Assembly (NCBI RefSeq): GCF_900141765.1
Contig: NZ_FSRK01000001.1
Location: 1,922,001-1,986,000, forward strand
From: Epilithonimonas zeae
GTDB taxonomy: Bacteria; Bacteroidota; Bacteroidia; Flavobacteriales; Weeksellaceae
Direction of reading: 5' to 3'
DNA length: 64,000 nt
A model generated the notes under the pieces. The model worked only from the letters and a program-made list of their open reading frames with translations, was not told the origin of the DNA and did no database searches. Below, one piece after another: positions 44,667 to 54,178 of this stretch (position 1 is the first letter of the stretch; the number at the start of each line of letters is the position of its first letter). The position numbers were made by a program, and so were the translations under genes.

Positions 44667-46262
44667 ATGATATTAAGGCGTATGTTTTTGAAACGAAAGA
44701 TTTTCTGCACCAATCAATTGATTGTTCTGTTCATGTTGTTTTGTGCCAATCTGATGTTTTCTCAGAAACAGTTTGATGACGATGATATCTATAAAAATGC
44801 AGCGAAAAACCTGTATGCTCATCCGGAAAAAACCATAACTGTTTCCGAATATCTCTCTATCAACGCAGATTCCGATGAAGAACGTTCTAAAGCTTTGAAT
44901 CTAAAAGCTGAAGCACAAATCTTGCAGGGAAATTACATTGTGGCATTAAACGCACTTCTGGAGTCGCTACATTTAAATTCCGAAAATGATGATTCCCCAG
45001 CAGTTTTAAGAACCAATCTTATCTTGAGCGAACTTTACAGGAAATTAGGAATCATTCCAAAAGCTGAAGAAAAACTAAATTTTGTTGAAGAGAAAATCAA
45101 TCATAATGCTACTGAAAATCCGAATAAAACAAGCCTGTATATCGATTTTCTTACGGCAAAATCTGCACTGCTTTATGAACAAAAAAAATATGATGAAGCG
45201 ATAAAAGTCTTTGATGAAAGACTTCTTGAAATATATTCTCACCAATTTCAGTATCCAATTTCAAAAGCTTACAATCAATTGGCAAAAACATATGGAATCA
45301 TAAAACAATGGGATGATTCTGCAAAATATGCCGGGAAATCGTTACAATTTTCTTTAGAATCTGGCCTAGGGGAAAATTATCTGGCCTATGCAGAGTTGGA
45401 ACGCGCAAAAGCCAATTTTGGTAAGAAAAACAAACAACAATATCTCAGCGAAGTTCATCAACTTCTTGCATCATCGGAAAAAGTTTATGATGTGGTTTTG
45501 AAAAAGAATATTCATCAATTTTTGGCTGATTTTTATTTGTCAGAAGGTGATAACTCCAAATATCAATTCCATAATTTAAAATATCTTGAACTGAATGAAT
45601 CTATCATTTTATCTCAGCAAAAAGCAAGTGATTTGATACTTTCACTCACTGAAAATGATTTGAAAGTCAAAGATAATCAAAGATATAAAACTAATCATAT
45701 TTTGATCTGGGTGATCTGTTTTGCTATTATAATTCTTGGTCTTGTATTCTGGTTTAGGTTCAGGACAAAGCAGAATTACAACAATTATAAGGAATATATC
45801 AAAAAGCTGAAAAACAAGCAACAAAAGTCACAAATGCTTGTTCCTAAAACTGAATCTGTAGAAGAAGTTTCTAAAACACCACAGTTTATCCCTGAAAAAA
45901 CGGAGCAGATTCTATTAGAGAAACTACTGGCTTTTGAAAATGGAACAAACTTTACCAAGAAAAGTCTCACGCTCCAGTCTATGGCAAAAGAGCTTGACAC
46001 CAACACAAGATATCTTTCTGAAATTGTAAACAAACACAAGCAAAAGAATTTCAATTCTTATATTAATGAACTAAGAGTCAACTACATTATCAACAAACTG
46101 AGAAACGAGCCAGCTTTTCTAAACTACAAAATAAGCTATCTTGCTGAGGAAAGCGGATTTACTTCCCATACTTCGTTTTCAACTGTTTTTAAAGCCGTTA
46201 CAGGAATTCCGCCAAAAGAATTTATCAGTTTTATCAAAAAAGAAGTTTCCTTAACCCATTGA
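44667..46262 (+). CDS. TPR-transmembrane-AraC regulator
   Basis: The 531-residue protein (ATG at 44667 or 44682) has a signal or anchor (LIVLFMLFCANLMFSQ), then TPR repeats over ~40-310. A transmembrane helix near 347-368 (ILIWVICFAIIILGLVFWF) precedes a C-terminal AraC helix-turn-helix (MAKELDTNTRYLSEIVNKH, ISYLAEESGFTSHTSFSTVFKAVTGIPPKEF). The 9492-11120 protein has the same architecture with parallel motifs (NELRVKHIIHKL / NELRVNYIINKL). It is followed immediately by a TPR companion without the DNA-binding part, then by a T9SS adhesin. Confidence 0.9.
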   Translation: MILRRMFLKRKIFCTNQLIVLFMLFCANLMFSQKQFDDDDIYKNAAKNLYAHPEKTITVSEYLSINADSDEERSKALNLKAEAQILQGNYIVALNALLESLHLNSENDDSPAVLRTNLILSELYRKLGIIPKAEEKLNFVEEKINHNATENPNKTSLYIDFLTAKSALLYEQKKYDEAIKVFDERLLEIYSHQFQYPISKAYNQLAKTYGIIKQWDDSAKYAGKSLQFSLESGLGENYLAYAELERAKANFGKKNKQQYLSEVHQLLASSEKVYDVVLKKNIHQFLADFYLSEGDNSKYQFHNLKYLELNESIILSQQKASDLILSLTENDLKVKDNQRYKTNHILIWVICFAIIILGLVFWFRFRTKQNYNNYKEYIKKLKNKQQKSQMLVPKTESVEEVSKTPQFIPEKTEQILLEKLLAFENGTNFTKKSLTLQSMAKELDTNTRYLSEIVNKHKQKNFNSYINELRVNYIINKLRNEPAFLNYKISYLAEESGFTSHTSFSTVFKAVTGIPPKEFISFIKKEVSLTH

Positions 46263-46264
46263 TT

Positions 46265-47404
46265 ATGAAAAGCCTTTTCCAAAAAATAAACAAAGTTATT
46301 TTAGTCTGGATTCTTCTTTTTGTAGTTGATTTACAGACTTTATCAGCGCAAAAGAACGTTGATCCTCATTTAGATTCGCTTTTCCTGATGATGAATTCTA
46401 ATCCTGACAAAGTGATAAAGTTAGGAACCGAACTCTATAAAAAATACAGGGGAAATCCCAAAATGGAAATTTCTATTCTCACCATTATCGGCAGCAGCTA
46501 TTCTGTAAAAAAAGAATATGAAAAAGCCATTGAGTATGCTTTTAAAACAAGAGAAATTTCTCAGAAAATTAATGACTATCCTACACAAATTCAAGTGGCG
46601 GGATTCATTGGTGAAAAATATCATAATCTCAATATCTACAGCAAAGCCAAATATTACGCAGACGAAGCTTATGAACTGATAGAAAAACATCCTTTGCCCG
46701 ACGATTTGAAATTTTATAAAGGCAACATTCTCTATCTCAAAGCTTTGATATATCGAGAGGAATTGGGATGTGATTTTGCTAAAACTTATTATAACAAAGC
46801 CCTTGAAGTTTATATCTCCGCCTTGAAGAATCGGGAAATGCTTAGGTTTTCCATTGCAGATATTTACAACGAAATTGGAAGCTGTTATCTGGAAGAGAAT
46901 AAGTTAGAAGAAGCGAAAGGCTCATTTGAAAATTCTTTACAATATACTTTCAACGGAAATTATGATTTACTGAATGCAGAAAGTCGTGCAGGACTTGGTC
47001 GAATTCTTTATCTGCAAAAAGATTATACAAAAGCCAAAACAGAATTTGATAAAGCCATTCAGATTTTAAAATCCAACAAAATAGAAAATGCAAATCCAGA
47101 AGTATACAAATATATTTCTGAAAACTATTACGCTCTAAACGACATAGAAAATCACAGATTGTATCTTAATTTTTATAAGCAAAAAACAAGTACGGACAGC
47201 AACGCAAAAAGACAATCAGTCAATGAAATTATTGTTAAAAAAACTGCTGAGGAAAATTCGGACAACGACAATAGCAGTAAATACTGGATCATCTCCATTC
47301 TTGCTATCCTGATTGTTTTAATTATTTACCAGATCATCCAGACCAAAGTCAAAATTGCAAAACTAAAAAAGCAAATTTCAAAAGACGATAATACTTTTTC
47401 CTGA
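46265..47404 (+). CDS. TPR membrane protein, AraC-regulator companion
   Basis: About 379 residues from the ATG at 46265, two bases after the upstream stop (46259 is a TTG). The signal segment ends LQTLSAQ. TPR repeats run over ~40-300 (YNEIGSCYLEENKLEEAKGSFENSL). A transmembrane helix near 345-363 (WIISILAILIVLIIYQIIQ) and a 20-residue basic tail end the protein. It looks like the preceding regulator without its AraC domain, and could form heterodimers with it or compete for its signal. Confidence 0.82.
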   Translation: MKSLFQKINKVILVWILLFVVDLQTLSAQKNVDPHLDSLFLMMNSNPDKVIKLGTELYKKYRGNPKMEISILTIIGSSYSVKKEYEKAIEYAFKTREISQKINDYPTQIQVAGFIGEKYHNLNIYSKAKYYADEAYELIEKHPLPDDLKFYKGNILYLKALIYREELGCDFAKTYYNKALEVYISALKNREMLRFSIADIYNEIGSCYLEENKLEEAKGSFENSLQYTFNGNYDLLNAESRAGLGRILYLQKDYTKAKTEFDKAIQILKSNKIENANPEVYKYISENYYALNDIENHRLYLNFYKQKTSTDSNAKRQSVNEIIVKKTAEENSDNDNSSKYWIISILAILIVLIIYQIIQTKVKIAKLKKQISKDDNTFS

Positions 47405-47504
47405 TCACAATATCGCAAAGTTCTTTCAAAAACACCGAATATTTCTTCATTTTTAAAGCATAACAATAGGAATCATCAGGCTTCTGTTCTATGTTTGTTG
47501 CAAA

Positions 47505-50399
47505 ATGAAATATATGAACAAAGCGTTAACTTTTTTTTCTTTGTTGAGTTTTCTGTTCACTTTTGGACAATCGGATCCGGTATCGCTTCCGTACTCCAAC
47601 AGCTTTGAAACGGAAACGGAACAAAATTATTGGTACAAAATGATGTCAGGTCCTGGAACTCCCTGGGAATTTTCTGATGAAACCAGCACAGTCTATGGTC
47701 CTTCACAAGGCCAGTATTATGCAAGAGCCCAGAGCGACTTCGAAAACGGAGGATCAGCATGGCTCATCTCGAAAGGGATCAAGATTGAAGCCGGTCATAC
47801 TATTGCACTGGATTTCGATTACCGATCCAGTCTGAATACTCTTTTTCCGGTTAAATTAAAAGTGGTATTGAAACAACAACCAATTCCTGTTCTTGACAAT
47901 TCGACAGAATTATGGGTTAACGAAAACATTCAGATCAATACTTATCAGAATGCACACAAGACATTCGAAGTTTCTGAAACCGGTACATATTATCTGGCTT
48001 TTTACTTTTATCCGGATCCTAATATGGGATATATTAGTTTGGATAATATTAATCTATACGAAGAGTTATGTCCGAAACCCGTAAACGTAAAAGCAGTTCC
48101 GGGTCAGACTACAGCAAACATTTCTTGGGAAAGTGCTTCAACGCCCGGTGCAGGATTTGAGTATGTGATTAAAACGCCGGGATCAGGTATTCCTACTGAG
48201 CCGGGCACTCCAGCACAAGGTCTCTCTGTAACTGCTGAAGGTTTACAGCCAGCGACTCAATATGAACTGTACGTAAGATCTGTTTGCGAAGCAGGCTCAC
48301 TTTATGGAAAATGGTCCAGTCCTGTTGTTTTCAAAACCTATCCAGCCACAACAGCAGCTCCTGTAAATCTGCCATATAATGAAAGTTTTGAAGGCGATAG
48401 CCGTTGGACACTCCTTGAACCATCAGTTGGAAAGCCTTGGGTAAAAGGTGATTTTGATTCAGGCCCTGGAGGACTGTATGGTCCATCTGACGGAAAAAAC
48501 TATTTAATGCACGATGACAGCGAAAATATTTCCGACGCCTGGGTTATCTCCAGAGGAATTAATCTTCCGGGAGGTAAGGAAATTACTTTACAGTTTGACT
48601 ACAAATCTAGTCAGGACGAATATTATCCGCAAAAAATGAAAGTGGTTATAAGCAAAGACCCTTTCCCTTCTGCAAACTCTGTCGAGATCTGGAATAATGA
48701 TTTTATCCAAAGCACAACTTACAACACTGCTAATATAACGTTTACAGTTCCTGAAAATGGTATTTATTATTTAGGCTATCAAGCGTATTCAGATGCCAAT
48801 TATGGTTACCTGATGTTTGACAATGTAAAAGTCTCAGACAAAGAATCTTCACCTTGTGAGTATATTCTTCGTCTAAAAGATTCTGAAGGAGACGGCTGGA
48901 ACAATAATACAATGAATCTGTATGTGAACGGCGACGCTGTTTTTACAGATCAGACATTACCGATTGGTGACGTTTTGGATTTTACTTTCAAAATCAATTC
49001 TGGCGATGCCATTACTACAGTCTGGAACGGCGGAAGCCACAGTGGTGACGAAACCAGCTATGAAATTCTGGACTCTAATGGAAATATTGTTGGAAGTGCA
49101 ACCGAGCAAAGTATCAGCACGCCAATCATTGCTTCTTGCCCAAGCTGTGCAAAACCTTCTAATGTTGTTGCCAATTATGGACAGACAACTGTAGATTTGA
49201 CCTGGGATTTCTTGACAGCACCTTCGAATGGTTATGAATATGTGGTGCAGCCAATAGGAACTGGTTTACCATCTTCCGGTACAGCTGTCAGCATCACTCA
49301 GACTCACGTAGAAGATTTATCTCCGGAAACAGCTTACGAAGTTTATGTAAGATCTAATTGTGGAGAAAATACTTATAGTTCTTGGTCTGGTCCTGTTTAT
49401 TTTAAAACTTTACCAAATCCTGGGTCAGCGGTCAATTTGCCTTATAAATACGGGTTTGAGACTGATGATGAATGGATCACACAATCGATATCACGAAATA
49501 ATGAGTGGTTGATTGACTCAACGTATCCTTTGGAAGGAGAGTTTAATGCGATTCAAAATTTCAACTATTACTTTAATGCTAATTCCTGGTATTTCTCAAG
49601 AGGTTTAAATCTGCAAGCTGGAAAAGAAATCTTAATCAAATTTAAATACAGATCATTAGGTAACAATGTTCCATTAACTTTTAGTATTGCGGATAAGGCT
49701 TATGCATTTGTTCAAAAAAATAACATTATTTGGAGCAAAAATATTAGCAATGATAAGTATGACGAGGCAATTTTATCATTTACACCCTCCAGTTCAGGTG
49801 TTTATTATTTAGGATTCAATTCCTTGGCTGCCAAGGGAACATCAGCATTAATTGATGACGTCCAAGTTTACCTGGTTGGAATGCCAAACGCACCTACCTG
49901 CAAATATACTTGTCCTGGAAACTTAAACATCAATACTAATCCGGGAAATATTGGTGCAGTAGTGAATTACAGTTTAAACTTTGCTTGCGTAACTTCTCCA
50001 ACGGGTGTATTTTCAGTATTGGCACAAGGCTTACCTTCAGGCGCAATTTTTCCTGTCGGAGAAACAACGGTTAAGCACAATCTGATTTTCAATGGTGAAA
50101 TTATTGACACTTGTAGTTTCATAGTCAAAGTTGAAGAGAAGCTTGGAACCGCAGATAATAACAAAGATGACGGACTTCAATATTATCCAAACCCTGTTGT
50201 TGATAATCTGACAGTCAAAATGAATGGCGACACGATTGAGAATATTACCATTTACAACTTTGCAGGAAGCGTGGTTAAGTCTGAAAAGACAAGCACTAAA
50301 ACAGCTAAAGTAGACATGAGAAATTTACCTTCCGGTGTCTATATTGTGAATGTGAAAACAGTATCTAATGTGAAATCATTCAAGGTGATTAAGAAATAA
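47505..50399 (+). CDS. modular T9SS-sorted adhesin (anchor-J, FN3, HYR)
   Basis: The 964-residue protein (ATG at 47505 or 47514) has a signal peptide ending FTFGQ. Domains in order: choice-of-anchor J (~25-185), fibronectin III (~188-282, CPKPVNVKAVPGQTTANISW), anchor J (~288-450), a SEGDGWNNNTMNLYVNG domain (~452-545), FN3 (~548-640), anchor J (~645-800), HYR-like domain (~805-890, CPGNLNINTNPGNIG ... PVGETTVKHN) and type A sorting domain (~900-964, YYPNPVVDNLTV, SGVYIVNV). It should be a large surface adhesin. It ends in a strong terminator and probably belongs to the TPR-AraC locus upstream. Confidence 0.92.
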   Translation: MKYMNKALTFFSLLSFLFTFGQSDPVSLPYSNSFETETEQNYWYKMMSGPGTPWEFSDETSTVYGPSQGQYYARAQSDFENGGSAWLISKGIKIEAGHTIALDFDYRSSLNTLFPVKLKVVLKQQPIPVLDNSTELWVNENIQINTYQNAHKTFEVSETGTYYLAFYFYPDPNMGYISLDNINLYEELCPKPVNVKAVPGQTTANISWESASTPGAGFEYVIKTPGSGIPTEPGTPAQGLSVTAEGLQPATQYELYVRSVCEAGSLYGKWSSPVVFKTYPATTAAPVNLPYNESFEGDSRWTLLEPSVGKPWVKGDFDSGPGGLYGPSDGKNYLMHDDSENISDAWVISRGINLPGGKEITLQFDYKSSQDEYYPQKMKVVISKDPFPSANSVEIWNNDFIQSTTYNTANITFTVPENGIYYLGYQAYSDANYGYLMFDNVKVSDKESSPCEYILRLKDSEGDGWNNNTMNLYVNGDAVFTDQTLPIGDVLDFTFKINSGDAITTVWNGGSHSGDETSYEILDSNGNIVGSATEQSISTPIIASCPSCAKPSNVVANYGQTTVDLTWDFLTAPSNGYEYVVQPIGTGLPSSGTAVSITQTHVEDLSPETAYEVYVRSNCGENTYSSWSGPVYFKTLPNPGSAVNLPYKYGFETDDEWITQSISRNNEWLIDSTYPLEGEFNAIQNFNYYFNANSWYFSRGLNLQAGKEILIKFKYRSLGNNVPLTFSIADKAYAFVQKNNIIWSKNISNDKYDEAILSFTPSSSGVYYLGFNSLAAKGTSALIDDVQVYLVGMPNAPTCKYTCPGNLNINTNPGNIGAVVNYSLNFACVTSPTGVFSVLAQGLPSGAIFPVGETTVKHNLIFNGEIIDTCSFIVKVEEKLGTADNNKDDGLQYYPNPVVDNLTVKMNGDTIENITIYNFAGSVVKSEKTSTKTAKVDMRNLPSGVYIVNVKTVSNVKSFKVIKK

Positions 50400-50421
50400 G
50401 AACTAATAACCATAATAAACA

Positions 50422-50457
50422 ACTCCCAACTGAATTTCAGTTGGGAGTGTTTTTTTT
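50422..50457 (+). terminator. strong intrinsic terminator
   Basis: ACTCCCAACTGAA (50422-50434) pairs perfectly with TTCAGTTGGGAGT (50436-50448), then GTTTTTTTT. It also faces purH, which converges here. Confidence 0.92.
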
Positions 50458-50483
50458 AAATGAATTGAAAATTCAATAATATA

Positions 50484-52001
50484 TCAATGCAGAAAATGTC
50501 TCATTCCTGTAAATAACATCGGGATTTTATGTTCATTTGCCGCTTCAATAGAGTCATTATCTTTCATACTTCCGCCGGGTTGAATAATCGCTTTAATACC
50601 TTCCTGCGCACAGAAATCTACCACATCTCTAAAAGGGAAAAAGGCATCCGAAGCCAAAACCAATTCACCATCGAATTTCGATTTTGCTCTTTCAATTGCT
50701 TGTTGCGTTGCCCAAATCCTGTTCACTTGTCCTCCACCTATTCCGATGGCCTGAACGCCATTTGATACAACAATTGCGTTGGATTTCACATATTTAACAA
50801 CTCTTTGAGAGAACAACAAAGCTTTTCTTTGTTCTTCCGTCGGAGCCGTTTCTGTCATCAATTTGATATCTTCTGAGAATTGGTCGTCTGCATTCTGAAC
50901 CAGCATTCCGCCATCAATTTTTACCCAAACCTGTTTGTCAGTAACATTGTTTTTGATTTTGATGATTCTAAGGTTCTTCTTTTTTCTAAGAATTTCCAGA
51001 GCATCTTCGTCAAAGTCTGTTGCCATCACGATTTCGAGGAAAGTTTTGTTGAGTTCCTCAGCCGTTGCCGCATCTACTTTATAATTCATTCCGATGATTC
51101 CTCCAAAGATGGAAATCGGGTCACATTCGAAGGTTTTTGTGTAAGTTTCCAAAGCTGTAGTTCCAACTGCAACACCGCAAGGGGTAGAATGTTTTACAGC
51201 ACAACAAGCCAATTCTTCTTTGAACTCGTTAGCCACTTTCCAACACAAATCCATATCGCGAAGATTATTGAAAGACAATTCTTTACCTCCCAAAATCTCA
51301 AAATCTTTCATTGCGCCATTTTCAAAAGTCGAAGTGTAATAAGCGGCAGACTGATGAGGATTTTCGCCGTAACGCAGGTCTGAAACCTTTTTGTAAGAAG
51401 CGTTCAGGTAAGTCGGATATTCCTCATCCAAAAGCATTCTGGAAATTGCTGCATCGTACGCAGAAGTCAGATTGAATACTTTTCCAGCCAATTTTTTTCT
51501 GGTTTCGATTGTTGAATCTCCGTTGGCAGACATTTCGTTTTGAACAACTTCATAATCATTAACATCTGTCAAAACTGTTACCGAATTGAAATTTTTAGCT
51601 GCAGAACGCAACATAGAAGGACCACCAATATCAATGAATTCTACTTTTTCGTGAAGAGAAATATCTTTGTTCACATTTTCAAAAAACGGATAAAGATTCA
51701 CAATCACCATATCAATCAGTCCGATTTCGTAATCCTGAACTGTTTTCATATGTTCCTTGTTGGAACGAACTGCCAACAATCCGCCGTGAACTTTTGGATG
51801 AAGCGTTTTCACTCTTCCGTCCAGCATCTCCGGAAAATCGGTTACTTCATCAATTTGGATTGGATTAAGTCCAGCTTCTTTCAAATGTTTGAAAGTACCA
51901 CCTGTGGAAATCAATTCATAATTGTTAGCTTCCAAAAATTTGGCAAAATCTACCAAACCGCTTTTATCAGATACGCTGATAAGTGCTCTCTTTTTACTCA
52001 T
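50484..52001 (-). CDS. purH: bifunctional AICAR formyltransferase / IMP cyclohydrolase
   Basis: The 505-residue enzyme does the last two steps of IMP synthesis. The start is [13 protein letters not shown] at 52001 (the longer frame opens on TTG). Cyclohydrolase marks are [26 protein letters not shown] (early part) and [10 protein letters not shown]. Formyltransferase marks are [20 protein letters not shown] and the C-terminal [12 protein letters not shown], ending FTGMRHFLH. Downstream of purM and purN on the same strand. A small hairpin, ACAGTTT/AAACTGT (52026-52044), precedes its start. Confidence 0.96.
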   Translation of the reverse strand: MSKKRALISVSDKSGLVDFAKFLEANNYELISTGGTFKHLKEAGLNPIQIDEVTDFPEMLDGRVKTLHPKVHGGLLAVRSNKEHMKTVQDYEIGLIDMVIVNLYPFFENVNKDISLHEKVEFIDIGGPSMLRSAAKNFNSVTVLTDVNDYEVVQNEMSANGDSTIETRKKLAGKVFNLTSAYDAAISRMLLDEEYPTYLNASYKKVSDLRYGENPHQSAAYYTSTFENGAMKDFEILGGKELSFNNLRDMDLCWKVANEFKEELACCAVKHSTPCGVAVGTTALETYTKTFECDPISIFGGIIGMNYKVDAATAEELNKTFLEIVMATDFDEDALEILRKKKNLRIIKIKNNVTDKQVWVKIDGGMLVQNADDQFSEDIKLMTETAPTEEQRKALLFSQRVVKYVKSNAIVVSNGVQAIGIGGGQVNRIWATQQAIERAKSKFDGELVLASDAFFPFRDVVDFCAQEGIKAIIQPGGSMKDNDSIEAANEHKIPMLFTGMRHFLH

Positions 52002-52197
52002 TTTTTCTTTCAAATTTTACTTTTTACAGTTTTATTCAAACTGTGATTTACCGGTTCTTTCACCTCCGGATTTACTTTTTATTTACTTTAGATTTTATCT
52101 TTTATTAATTAAAGTTAATTTTAATTAAAATTCATAAATCATTACATTAAAATAATTTACGAATTAAAATATCATTTTTACTTTAACTAAATTAATT

Positions 52198-52761
52198 CTA
52201 TTTATTAAGAACCAAATCAATGGCTTTCGGGAAAATATCATATTCAATTTGATGAACTTTTTGAGCTAATGTTTCTGCTGTATCATTTTCATCAACATTA
52301 AATTTTCCCTGCATAATAATCTCCCCTTCATCGATTCCCGAAGTCACAAAATGGACGGTTGCTCCACTTTCTTTTTCTCCAGCTTCAATCACGGCATTGT
52401 GAACGTGATGTCCCCACATTCCTTTTCCTCCAAATTTTGGCAACAACGCCGGATGAATATTAATAATCTTACCTTCCCATTTTTGACAAAACTCAGGTTT
52501 CAAAATGGATAGAAAACCAGCCAGGACAATCAAATCTGTATTTTCTGGAATTGCTTTTTCTAAGTTTTCAGAAAAGTCTCTTCCTCTTTTGATTAATTGA
52601 GTCTGGATATTATGTTTTTCTGCTCTTTCTAATCCGAAACATTCTCTGTCTGCAATTACCAGATTCATTTTTGCATTTCGGATTTCGCCGTTGTCGATGC
52701 AGTCAATGATTCTTTGAAGATTGGTTCCTGAACCTGAAATTAAAATGGTAATGTTCTTCAT
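52198..52761 (-). CDS. purN: phosphoribosylglycinamide formyltransferase
   Basis: The 187-residue enzyme transfers a formyl group from 10-formyl-THF to GAR, step 3 of IMP synthesis. ISGSGTNLQRII binds the phosphate. The catalytic Asn-His pair is in INIHPALLPKFGG and the Asp in TSGIDEGEIIMQ. It lies between purM (129-base gap holding an inverted-repeat element) and purH. Confidence 0.95.
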   Translation of the reverse strand: MKNITILISGSGTNLQRIIDCIDNGEIRNAKMNLVIADRECFGLERAEKHNIQTQLIKRGRDFSENLEKAIPENTDLIVLAGFLSILKPEFCQKWEGKIINIHPALLPKFGGKGMWGHHVHNAVIEAGEKESGATVHFVTSGIDEGEIIMQGKFNVDENDTAETLAQKVHQIEYDIFPKAIDLVLNK

Positions 52762-52782
52762 TTTTTATGTTGTCCTCTACTC

Positions 52783-52892
52783 ACTAGCCCCGATAGTAGC
52801 GGCATCCTTTTTTGTTTTTTCTTGTAAATTTCTACTGATGACAAATCGTCGTAAAACAAAAAAGATATAGCGGATAGCGGGAAATAGCTCCT
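52783..52892. repeat. imperfect inverted repeat between purM and purN
   Basis: Left arm CTAGCCCCGATAGTAGCGGC followed by ATCCTTTTTTGTTTT, right arm AAAACAAAAAAGATATAGCGG then ATAGCGGGAAATAGCTCC. The arms share the T/A-run and GC-rich core in inverted order around a ~45-base middle. The right arm touches the purM stop. I associate GAGCTATTTCCCGCTATCCGC-type sequences with dispersed intergenic elements in Chryseobacterium; not verifiable here. Confidence 0.55.
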
Positions 52893-53883
52893 AAAATTTT
52901 AAATCGATTTTCTCGCTCCCTTCTGTTATTTCGCCTACAACATAAGCATCTTCCAAAAGGTCAAGGATTTTGTCAACGTGATTCTCATCGGTCACCAAAA
53001 CCATCCCTACACCCATATTGAAAGTCCCGTGCATTTCTTTTCTATCAATGTTTCCTCGTTTTTCTAATTCTAACATCACCGTTGGAACTTTGATTTTAGA
53101 TTCATCGATAGTGGCGCGAAGTCCTTCCGGAATGATTCTCGGAACATTCTCGTACAATCCGCCTCCTGTGATGTGCGCAATCCCGTAAACCGGAACTTCT
53201 TCCAAAACTTTGTGAATGTCTTTGTAATATAATCTTGTCGGTACAAGCAAAGTCTCATACAATGGTTTTCCTTCGAATTCTTCTTCGAAATTTGGGAAAA
53301 TCTTTCTTACCAATGAAAAACCGTTGGAATGAAATCCAGAACTTGGAATTGCAATGATTTTGTTTCCTTTTCTGATTTTTGAACCGTCAATAATCTGGTC
53401 TTTCTCTACAATTCCTACACAGAATCCAGCTACATCGTAATCGCCCGGCTGATACATCCCCGGCATCTCTGCAGTTTCGCCCCCAATCAAAGCGCAATTG
53501 TTATCTTTGCAGGCATCCACCATACCTAGAACGATTTCTGCAGCGATGTTTGAATCTAATTTACCACAAGCTAGATAATCTAAGAAAAACAATGGTTTTG
53601 CGCCGTGACAAAGAATATCATTGGCACACATTGCAAAACAGTCGATACCAATAGAATCGTATTTTTTGGAATCCAAAGCTACTTTCAGTTTGGTTCCTAC
53701 ACCATCTGTTCCGGAAACCAGAACCGGATTTTTGTAACCGGCTATTTCGTAAAACGCTCCGAAGCTTCCCAGATTGTTCAGAACATTTTTGTTATGGGTT
53801 TCTGCAACGGCAGATTTGATTTTGTCAACGGTTTTGTAACCTTCTTCCTTATCTACACCGGCTGATTTATAGGTATTGCTCAT
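52891..53883 (-). CDS. purM: phosphoribosylformylglycinamidine cyclo-ligase (AIR synthetase)
   Basis: The 330-residue enzyme closes FGAM to AIR using ATP, step 5 of IMP synthesis. The ATG at 53883 gives MSNTYKSAGVDKEEGYK, the usual N-terminus; the extra 16 residues in the longer frame are not family-like. GTDGVGTKLKVAL, the acidic GGETAEMPGMYQPGDYD and HITGGGLYENVPRI are typical. It is first of purM-purN-purH and lies 110 bases past a terminator inside its own leader, suggesting control by attenuation. Confidence 0.95.
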   Translation of the reverse strand: MSNTYKSAGVDKEEGYKTVDKIKSAVAETHNKNVLNNLGSFGAFYEIAGYKNPVLVSGTDGVGTKLKVALDSKKYDSIGIDCFAMCANDILCHGAKPLFFLDYLACGKLDSNIAAEIVLGMVDACKDNNCALIGGETAEMPGMYQPGDYDVAGFCVGIVEKDQIIDGSKIRKGNKIIAIPSSGFHSNGFSLVRKIFPNFEEEFEGKPLYETLLVPTRLYYKDIHKVLEEVPVYGIAHITGGGLYENVPRIIPEGLRATIDESKIKVPTVMLELEKRGNIDRKEMHGTFNMGVGMVLVTDENHVDKILDLLEDAYVVGEITEGSEKIDLKF

Positions 53884-53993
53884 TTTTACTTTCAGAATTG
53901 CGATTCTTTCGATTCTTCCAAGCTTTGACACCTGAAAGAATCTTAGAATTCATTAGATTTATTTCAAACTTTACTTTTCAATTTTATCAAATA

Positions 53994-54024
53994 AAAAAGC
54001 CGACAATCTTAGAGATATGTCGGC
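53994..54024 (-). terminator. intrinsic terminator in the pur leader
   Basis: On the minus strand GCCGACA (54024-54018) pairs with TGTCGGC (54005-53999), followed by TTTTTTATTT. It lies eight bases after the leader ORF stop and ~110 before the purM ATG, so it would stop transcripts before purM unless read through. Confidence 0.85.
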
Positions 54025-54031
54025 CGTTATT

Positions 54032-54130
54032 TTAACTCACAAGTTCGGAGGTGTTATTGTAATTCTCTTTGCAAGAATCAGAATACTGTTGGAAATGAAC
54101 TTGTGGGATTTTCATCGGATTAAATTTCAT
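54032..54130 (-). CDS. candidate 32-residue leader peptide upstream of purM
   Basis: ATG at 54130, TAA at 54032, starting about 12 bases past a consensus -7 box. It encodes MKFNPMKIPQVHFQQYSDSC followed by KENYNNTSELVS. Its start region and end pair with each other (GAACTTGTG 54097-54105 and CACAAGTTC 54038-54046, plus-strand coordinates), so translation would open the stem. There is no run of one amino acid. It may be a regulatory leader peptide or a conserved microprotein; coding status is inferred from position only. Confidence 0.5.
   Translation of the reverse strand: MKFNPMKIPQVHFQQYSDSCKENYNNTSELVS
54038..54105 (-). promoter_or_regulatory. leader stem spanning the short ORF (riboswitch or attenuator candidate)
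   Basis: CACAAGTTC and GAACTTGTG are perfect nine-base inverted copies enclosing 50 bases, immediately before the terminator stem. This could be the aptamer or switch stem of an attenuator. It does not show the motifs I know for purine, PRPP or ZTP riboswitches. Confidence 0.45.
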
Positions 54131-54142
54131 TTTTCTTTGTTG

Positions 54143-54175
54143 CAAAGTTAAGCATTCTTAACACAACATTCCAAA
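54143..54175 (-). promoter_or_regulatory. promoter of pur leader
   Basis: On the minus strand TTTG (54175-54172), 21 bases, then TAACTTTG (54150-54143). Matches the Bacteroidota -33/-7 pattern with the same spacing as the 21.6-kb promoter. Confidence 0.75.
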
Positions 54176-54178
54176 ATG

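Noticed and set aside
51540-52046. 168-codon plus-strand ORF opposite purH
   Set aside because: Antisense to purH, which has full catalytic motifs; no promoter or homology.
54032-54130. ZTP (pfl) riboswitch before purM
   Set aside because: The conserved ZTP P1/P3 sequences were not found in the leader, although a different attenuator design remains possible.
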